Origin: Candidatus Omnitrophota bacterium
GTDB lineage: Bacteria; Omnitrophota; Gorgyraeia; Tantalellales; Tantalellaceae
Direction of reading: 5' to 3'
Assembly (NCBI GenBank): GCA_028717825.1
Contig: JAQUNB010000112.1
Coordinates: 1-5,200, forward strand
Length of the DNA stretch: 5,200 nt
In this document: piece by piece, positions 1 to 5,200 of the stretch
How the letters are laid out: each line of letters opens with the position of its first letter
Numbering within the stretch: position 1 is the stretch's first letter
Translations under genes and position numbers: made by a program
The notes under the pieces: model-generated
Told to the model about the DNA's origin: nothing
Seen by the model: the letters and a program-made list of their open reading frames with translations, nothing else
Database searches by the model: none

Positions 1-2
1 AG

Positions 3-1997
3 AAGGGAGAAAAAGAAAAGGTGGAGGAGATATCAAGGTTCGCAAGGGAGAAAATTAAAGAGAGAGAATCGTCTTTCCCCGTGAAACTGGATATGATGAT
101 CGAATCGCTTGCCGACGGGCACGGCACGCTCGAGGAAAAAATGGCTAATATTGAGCGTATGCTCGATGAGGCCAAAGAGGAAGATTCGGTTACTTTATCC
201 TCGAAAATAGCTTTGATGTTCATGGCTGTTGAACTTGACTGGCGGAAAAACGGCAGGATAAAGATATTCGATACGGACGGTAAGCTAAAAGAACATGTAA
301 AAGAGATCATTGATTTTTATTCCTGCGGTAAGATCGTAGCCGATGTGCATAAACTGATTGAATTTGAATACAGGTGGCATACGGAATCGGAAAGGCAAAA
401 ATTCCTTAAGACTCTGCAGGAAATATTGAAGTTGGATAGTTCGATCCTGTCTTTGCCCGCAAGATTAGAAATATTACAATTTGTAGTATATATTGAGGAC
501 GGGGATAGCGTAAATTTTGAATTCCTTGATGAATTTGATAGAACATTCGGAGCCATCTATGGTGGAAAAAACGCGAGAAAAGATGCGGATCTGGCAACAA
601 GGATCAGGGAATTGTCAGAGATTATTGCGTGTAAATTACCGGCGCGGGAACATCTGAAACGGACAAAGACATATTTAAGTAGGGGCGAGATGGATGCGGT
701 GTTGGCAGCGGTTAAGACAGCATATATTACTAAAAAAAGCACCCTTGACGAGGAAATTTCGGAGCAGCTGAATGCCTGTCATGAGATCGCGAGCTTGATT
801 ATTGAAGCAAGGAGTGATTATCAGAGCTTGAACTTTGATCGTGCAACTGAGCTGTATAAAATCGCGATTACGCTAGAGATGAAGCTGTTTGGGGTGACTT
901 TTCTGGAAGAAAAGTTCGTTTCTGTAAAAAAAGCTGTTAAAACCGGATCGGATGCCGACGCGAGAACTGATGAAAAACTTGATGAAGACGAAGAAATGGC
1001 AAGACGCTTTGCAGAGAACATTAAGACAGAAGCTGTTTATGCCCAAGAAATGGCGGATGCGGAAAAATATTATAAGTCGGGAGATTATGACGGGGCAATT
1101 AGGCTTACAAAAGAAGTTGGTGACAAGCCGGCAAAAGCTTTTATGAGGAAGATCCGGGATATAATTGACGCGTCGCAGAGCCGCAATCCCGAGAAAGAAT
1201 TAAGGGTTCTTTTACGAAAATATCCGGATGATAAAAGGATAGGGGATCTACTTGCAGATATTGACAGGCAAAAAGAGAGGGAAAGTACGGCCAGAAGTTT
1301 ACTTTCGCCTGTCAAGGACTTGCTCAAACAAACGCCTTTTACAGCTGATAATGTTGACGATATATCGGAGCTGATAATAAAGGCTTTTAGGGATATTGGT
1401 TTTACGGATGCGGCATTTGACATATTGTTGAGGACAAGTGAAAAAGCCGCCGCTTGCGGTCTGTATAATGAGGCAATAAGCCTGTTGGACAAAAGCAGAG
1501 AATATATACCCGGTAAACAAAAAATAGAGCGGCTTGCGTTTATTAAAAAAGGTATTGAAGACAAAAGATCCCAGGCTTATCGTGAACAGAAAAAGAAAGA
1601 CGCTTTGGCTAGGCTTGTAGCGCTCGAAACGACTATTAGCAGAAATGATCTGAAGGAAAAGGATTTTGACAGGGTGCTTAAAGGGATCAAAGAGGCGGTA
1701 ATAGATATAGGGTGTGATCCTTTGCCGCTCAGGATCTTTATGCGAGCCATAAAGAAGGCCTATGAGTTGGGTTATTACGCAAAAGTATTGGAGTATGGCA
1801 AAGAGGGGAAGAATCTATTCACCTATGGGGAAGCGGAAAAGAAAGTTCTGGATAAACTTAGCGCAGATTCGCGAGCTCAGCTTGTCGCGTTAAGGCTTGA
1901 TACGCATCTTGCCATTATAGATAATCATGTAACGGCGGAAAATCTAAGCATTAGACAGAGATTGAAGCGCGGTAACGGTGGGAATAATTGTCTTGAA
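3..1997 (+). other. N-terminal helical region with TPR-like repeats (residues 1-665)
   Basis: This part of the giant protein is rich in Lys, Glu, Leu and Ala and reads as consecutive amphipathic helices. Several helix pairs have a TPR look, with a small residue, Gly, aromatic, then Ala: around 350-371 (AEKYYKSGDYDGAIRL), 480-505 (AAACGLYNEAISLLDKSREY followed by an IPG turn) and 583-605 (KKAYELGYYAKVLEYG). A weaker one lies near 278-297 (FDRATELYKIAITLEMKLFG). The spacing between them is irregular rather than a clean 34-residue array, so this may be a degenerate alpha-solenoid. TPR-type scaffolds bind partner proteins; that role is inferred here. The first 25 residues are highly charged and could be the end of a coiled coil that begins upstream. 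No enzyme motif was recognised in this region. Confidence 0.5.
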
Positions 1998-4900
1998 TAT
2001 AGTTTTGGTAGAGCGGAAATAGACAAAAGTTCAATGAAGATGTCTGTTTCCAAAATATCCTATGACGACGTCTCTTCCCCCGGCAAAAATGGACAGAAAT
2101 TAATAGAGGATATTACGACGGCGGTTACATCCGGAGAAGCGTATGTGATGATAACAGGGCCGCCGGAGGGCAAAAAAATACAGATCTTTCTTAAGGCCGT
2201 CGAAATAACAAAAGAACGCGTTGTTTTTGATTTTTTTAGTAATGAAGACAAACAAAAAGCGTTACAGCCCGGGGTGTTAACTACCGGAACGATACGAAGA
2301 GTTCAAGACTCGAGCCTTGTTCTTAGGAGGAACCTTTTAAGGTCGGCTGTATTGAATATCCGATCCAGAGTAGGCGTGGATAATAGACAGCCGTCCACAG
2401 GGCATAGACCGATGGATCATCTTTTAGGGCTTGCTAACCCAACGGGGTCCAAGGTTAGCGCAACCAGAATTAATTTTAAGGATAAAAGGATATTGAGAGA
2501 CAACGCGCAGAAAAAAGCCGTTGAGGCGGGGCTTGATGACAAACTTCCGCTCGTCTTGGTGCAGGGTCCGCCCGGGACGGGTAAAACGATGGTAACCGTT
2601 GAAATGATCAGACAATTGTATGATCAGGGAAAAAAGGTCCTGGTCGTGTCGCAATCCAATCCGGGAATAGATAATTTAGCGGTAAAGCTTTTGGACCTGA
2701 AAAATAACGGGGACAGGCTAAAGTTCGCGCGTGTCGGTAGCGCCGAAACGGCGATCGATCCTCGTTTGAGAGATGAGTGGCAAGAGAGAGACAGCAGGTT
2801 AAAAGAAATGGCGGATAAGGGGAAAGGATGTGTGGTGTTGGGGACGACGAACGGTTTTATCTCCGGGTTGAACCTGAAAAAAGAAGGCAGAATGAAGGAG
2901 TATTATGAGGGAGGTTTCGATGTGGTGATTGTCGAGGAAGCCGGCCGCGCGACGCTTGCCGAGACCTTGCTTCCCGCAAGTTGGGCAAAGCCGAGCGGGA
3001 AAGTGATCCTCGTGGGTGACCACAAACAGCTTCCGGCGTACGGCATGGATAAAAAACAGATCGAAGAAACAAAAGAAGAGCTTATGAATCAGGAGAAGGA
3101 TCCTCATGAGAGAAAATTATTGGGGAAATTATTGGACGAGATATATAGTCCGAAAGCGATAAGTAGATATAAAAGATCTCTCTTTGAGACTTTGTGGGAA
3201 AAAGATCCGTCGACTTTGGTAGAGGGCGTCCACAAACATCTGCTTAGGGTAAACAGAAGGTCACACCCCGCGATAGCGCGGCTGGTAAGCATCCTATTTT
3301 ATGATGGTAAAATAGAAATCGATCCGGATAATCACGAGCCCCTTGAAAAAGATACGGTAAAACTCATCGACTATGCTAAGGATGAGCACATTGAATATGA
3401 TAGATCGCCTGTTGATGAGATCTATGAAGCGAAAGACGGAACATCGTTCAGGAACTTGCGAGAAGCGCGTATTGTAGCCGATGAGATCGAAAGGCTCCTG
3501 AACGCGAAGAAAAATGGGAAATTTCGGTACGACATAAAAGATATAACGGTAATCTCTCCTTATAAATCACAACAGGAGCTTATCAAACGTGTTGTCCAGT
3601 TAAAAGCGACGATCAATGATATTCTGTTTTCGGATATGCAATGGGAGGAGGAAGTTCTGAGGGAAAAAGTACAATTTATTAGCGACAATTTGTATCCATT
3701 TATCCCGCCGGGTGGCGGGTATAAAAAGGTTTTACAGATAATAAGCCAATTGAGGGATAGGACCATTATTCATGATAAGGGTAGGTTGCGCAATGCGCTT
3801 GGAGAAATCCTCAAAAATGTTAAGTTAGTTGATGCAGCCGATCAGCCCGGCCGGCGTTACATTTCTTGCGACGACATAGATAAGTTAGGGTTATTTGAGG
3901 TTGAAACGGTTGATTCGATACAGGGCTCGGAAAACAAAGCCGTGATCTTATCGCTTGTGCGAAGCAATAGGTCCGGCCGGATAGGTTTTATGGGTACAAA
4001 AGACGGTTTACAGAGGCTTAATGTTGCATTTTCCCGGGCAAGAGAAAAGTTTATTATTATCGGTGATTTTACCCATACCTTAAAAAGGGCCGATCCGCGT
4101 GCTGATGGCGGGTTCAGGGAAAATGTTGAAAAAGCGAGAAAAGTATTTGGAAAAACTGTTGAGTATGTGGATGGCTTGAAAAATGGCGGGCAGGAGGAAG
4201 TAGTTAAAGACATCGGCGGGAGAGAAGCGTATAACCCGATAATAAACGCCGGTATCCGAGGATACATCCAAAAAGGACAAGCGGTAAAATTCAAGTTTGG
4301 AGATGATCCGTTTTTTTATAAGCCATATGTAGTGGAAAATTTCGCGAAGGGAATCAACGATTATGACGTTTCGGTCGAACCTCTTTTTAATGAAAGACAG
4401 CTTGATAGGTTACGGGTGCTGCTTGAGCATTATTTGGAAAAATATCCTCCGGCGGGCGGCGAACCTCTCAATATCAAGGATATAACCATTGGTATAATCC
4501 GCGACAGGGCTTTTGTTAATCCGTCTATCGGCCAGACTTTTTCGATAGTCCATACCGGCGAAAAGACCGCGACCATGTGGTTTGGGGAGCTTCTTTTAAA
4601 GGATATATTGGAAAAAGAGAACGATCCGGACGCCGAAGATATTTTTGATCATGATTTTAAACACATAACACGGCCGGATGAGGCAAACCGCGAACATACA
4701 ACTTCAGGATATAAAGAATTGGTTAAGAGGCTTGTAAAAAGATGCGAGATCTTAAAAGGGAAATACGTAACAAGTGATTTTCTCGGTATTCTAAGCGAGG
4801 AGGCCCTGAAAGTTGAGGAAAAAGGAAAAGGGGAAAAAGTGGTTATCGGGTTGGGAGATCGCTGGATCCCCGATGAAAGAGGCATACAAAAATTATTAAG

Positions 4901-5198
4901 CGTGGTCGCGAAACTTTCGGGTAAAGATAATATCGAGATCGTAAGAGGTGATGGGAAGGCTCTCGCGGATGGGATAAAAAAGGCTGTTGGGGGAGATGAC
5001 TACTCGCATGTTGTTGTCCTTGCCGATCCGGAGACAATAAACGATCCCAGTTTTGATGATTTTAAAAAGGCAGGTCTGGACAAAAAGGCGTTTCTGGTAT
5101 CGGTAGATCCAAAGAGATTGCAGGAAGCGAAAGATGAGTTCGTGTATGTTCGCCTTATGGAAATGTTGAGATTGGCGCTCCAGCTTGCGTTTAAAGAT
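3..5198 (+). CDS. Giant multi-domain protein with UPF1-like SF1B helicase core (partial at both ends)
   Basis: The frame beginning at base 3 stays open across the window (1,732 codons), while the other two forward frames meet stops within the first 90 bases. Both ends are missing. In-frame GTG (base 21) and ATG (bases 93 and 96) codons exist, and purine-rich sequence precedes the GTG, but charged helical protein sequence reads straight through from the left edge, so I do not call a start. Domain order: helical TPR-like region, 1B-like segment, full UPF1/DNA2-type helicase, linker, zincin-like segment with HDxxH, and an alpha/beta module cut by the right edge. The helicase should hydrolyse ATP to move along single-stranded DNA or RNA; the substrate cannot be told from sequence. 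No transmembrane helix or CxxC pairs are visible, so the shown part is probably soluble and cytoplasmic. UPF1-like helicases are commonly about 600-1,100 residues, so this protein is far longer. The coding call is near certain; the overall function is unknown. Confidence 0.97.
942..995 (+). other. Acidic linker inside the helical region (residues 314-331)
   Basis: A short stretch with little predicted structure, rich in Asp, Glu, Gly, Ser, Thr and Ala (TGSDADARTDEKLDEDEE), lies between two helical lobes. It probably marks a flexible hinge or domain border between residues 1-313 and 332-665. The helix after it leads into the first clear TPR-like pair. Confidence 0.5.
1998..2462 (+). other. Pre-helicase 1B-like segment (residues 666-820)
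   Basis: Directly before the Q motif of the helicase there is a segment with alternating short beta strands, such as EAYVMITG near 712-719, KIQIFLKAV near 725, RVVFDFF near 739-745 and a GVLTTGTIRRVQDSSLVL stretch near 757-774. Helical sequence (NLLRSAVLNIRSRVG) follows. In IGHMBP2/SMUBP2 and UPF1, domain 1B is a beta barrel flanked by helices in the same place and contacts the nucleic acid. The match here is by position and general pattern only, without clear residue identity, so the assignment is inferred. The GPPEGKK at 719-725 resembles a P-loop by eye but lacks the Gly-Lys-Thr/Ser ending and sits between strands of this segment. Confidence 0.4.
2463..4082 (+). other. UPF1/DNA2-type SF1B helicase core, AAA_11 plus AAA_12 (residues 821-1360)
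   Basis: All the main motifs occur in order. Q motif RDNAQKKAV has Gln836. Walker A is GPPGTGKT at 855-862 with catalytic Lys861. Motif Ia is VLVVSQSNPGIDNLAV at 879-894. Motif Ic is CVVLGTTNG at 943-951. Motif II is DVVIVEEAGRA at 973-983, with Glu978-Glu979 where most relatives have Asp-Glu. Motif III is VILVGDHKQLP at 1001-1011. The SLFE signature is at 1059-1062. The second RecA domain has RVNRRSHP (1082-1089, standing for the usual QYRMHP), then ISPYKSQQ at 1184-1191, motif V VETVDSIQGSEN at 1300-1311 and motif VI RLNVAFSRAR at 1338-1347, including Arg1345 and Arg1347. Key ATP-binding and hydrolysis residues are kept, so it is probably active as an ATPase. By family, 5'-to-3' movement on single-stranded RNA or DNA is expected. 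The QG-x-E motif V and AFSRAR motif VI favour the UPF1/DNA2/NAM7 group over UvrD/Rep. Confidence 0.95.
3591..3896 (+). other. Insertion in the second RecA domain (residues about 1197-1298)
   Basis: About 108 residues separate ISPYKSQQ (ending at 1191) from motif V (starting at 1300). In UPF1 the same interval is roughly 30 residues, so about 70 extra residues are present. The inserted part is mostly charged helix (for example INDILFSDMQWEEEVLREK), with a proline/glycine turn YPFIPPGGGYKK in the middle and a basic stretch IIHDKGRLRNALGE. It stays in frame and keeps the composition of its surroundings, so it is an inserted subdomain rather than a frame error. Its role is unknown; it may add partner or nucleic-acid contacts. 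Confidence 0.6.
4083..4388 (+). other. Unassigned post-helicase linker region (residues 1361-1462)
   Basis: After motif VI and its closing strand (FIIIGDFTHTLKRAD) comes a Gly- and Lys-rich helical piece (ENVEKARKVFGKTVEYVDG), then a short mixed segment with strands (GQAVKFKFGDDPFFYKPYVV). I recognise no family. There is no visible PD-(D/E)XK, HNH or HKD nuclease motif, which UPF1/DNA2-like helicases in bacterial defence genes often carry after the helicase. Confidence 0.4.
4389..4742 (+). other. Zincin-like metallopeptidase segment with HDxxH (residues 1463-1580)
   Basis: The order of elements fits a zincin: a leading helix (ERQLDRLRVLLEHYLEKYP), strands (KDITIGIIRDRAFV and TFSIVHTG), an edge strand followed by a helix (TATMWFGELLLKDIL, 1523-1537), then a helix with DIFDHDFKHI at 1546-1555. 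His1550 and His1554 stand at the spacing of the HExxH zinc ligands, but the catalytic Glu is Asp1551. Possible third ligands downstream are Glu1560, Glu1564 and His1565. The pattern of a strand ending in a Gly-x-Leu-Leu helix before the His helix is known from several metallopeptidase families. With Asp for Glu, activity may be weak or lost, leaving a structural zinc fold. The domain name is inferred from layout and could be wrong. Confidence 0.4.
4839..5198 (+). other. C-terminal alpha/beta module, cut by right edge (residues 1613-1732)
   Basis: Strands and helices alternate: VVIGLGDRWIP (strand, 1613 onward), a helix GIQKLLSVVAKLSG, NIEIVRG (strand), KALADGIKKAVG (helix), HVVVLADPETI (strand), a helix over SFDDFKKAG, AFLVSVDP (strand), and a final helix with YVRLMEMLRLALQLAF. 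This gives a Rossmann-like beta-alpha-beta fold. No nucleotide-binding glycine loop or catalytic residues stand out. From memory, very similar wording (a VVxLG/ADP strand, AFLxxVDP, then YxRLxEMLxLALxLAF) recurs in giant predicted proteins of Omnitrophota. I could not search to confirm this. The protein reads on past the edge. Confidence 0.5.
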
Positions 5199-5200
5199 GA

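Noticed and set aside
3..98. Possible start at GTG (base 21) or ATG (bases 93, 96), with AAGGAGAAAAAG-like purines upstream of the GTG.
   Set aside because: The same purine-rich sequence encodes plausible charged helix in the open frame, and the whole region is purine-rich, so the purines are not evidence of a ribosome binding site.
775..795. Cys-His-Glu-Ile-Ala (residues 259-263) as a metallopeptidase or zinc motif.
   Set aside because: HEIAS lacks the second His of HExxH, and there are no partner cysteines.
1085..1564. Antisense open frame of 159 codons.
   Set aside because: It lies wholly opposite the continuous sense gene, has Ser/Leu-rich composition typical of a mirror frame, and shows no family motif.
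2151..2177. GPPEGKK at residues 719-725, looking like a second P-loop.
   Set aside because: It lacks the GKT/GKS ending, is not followed by a P-loop-type helix, and sits inside a strand-rich 1B-like segment; a true Walker A follows at 855-862.
2231..2240. Run of seven T followed by AG, where a -1 slip would read TAG at once and end the protein before the helicase.
   Set aside because: The run encodes an ordinary Phe-Phe-Ser in frame, no clear stimulatory hairpin or internal ribosome site is seen nearby, and the frame continues intact; programmed frameshifting is not supported.
3857..4294. Antisense open frame of 145 codons covering helicase motifs V and VI on the other strand.
   Set aside because: The sense strand here encodes strongly conserved helicase motifs, and the antisense product has no recognisable feature.
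1..5200. Search for tRNA, rRNA, CRISPR arrays, insertion-sequence ends, terminators and promoters.
   Set aside because: The entire window is coding and I saw no repeated units, terminal inverted repeats or hairpin plus T-run outside what the reading frame explains.

Overview
The window holds a single protein-coding gene and nothing else that I can support. On the + strand, the frame that starts at base 3 has no stop codon from base 3 to base 5198 (1,732 complete codons, with two bases of the next codon at the right edge). Neither the start nor the stop of the gene lies in the window, so this is the inside of a very large protein. Residue r begins at base 3r; the residue numbers used here are window numbers, not true protein numbers.

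Layout: (1) residues 1-665 are charged and mostly helical, with several TPR-like helix pairs and an acidic linker near 314-331. (2) Residues 666-820 are a strand-rich stretch placed where UPF1-like helicases carry their 1B domain. (3) Residues about 821-1360 are a complete superfamily 1B helicase core of the UPF1/DNA2/SMUBP2 (AAA_11 plus AAA_12) type, with every main motif in the right order. (4) Residues 1361-1462 are an unassigned linker. (5) Residues 1463-1580 have the layout of a zincin metallopeptidase, but with HDFKH in place of HExxH. (6) Residues 1613-1732 are an alpha/beta module that continues past the right edge.

The organism is probably bacterial. Unusually large multi-domain soluble proteins, a Lys/Glu/Asp-rich composition, mixed codon use with many AGA/AGG arginine codons, and a C-terminal module that resembles, from memory, a recurrent segment in giant predicted proteins of Candidatus Omnitrophota all point to that phylum. 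This placement is inference and was not checked by search.

How the parts may work together: the helical repeats look like a protein-binding scaffold, and the helicase should translocate on single-stranded nucleic acid using ATP. The zincin-like and alpha/beta segments look like building blocks shared by several giant proteins of the lineage. No nuclease, transmembrane segment or Cys-rich zinc finger is visible in the part shown. The antisense reading frames are all short shadows of this gene.
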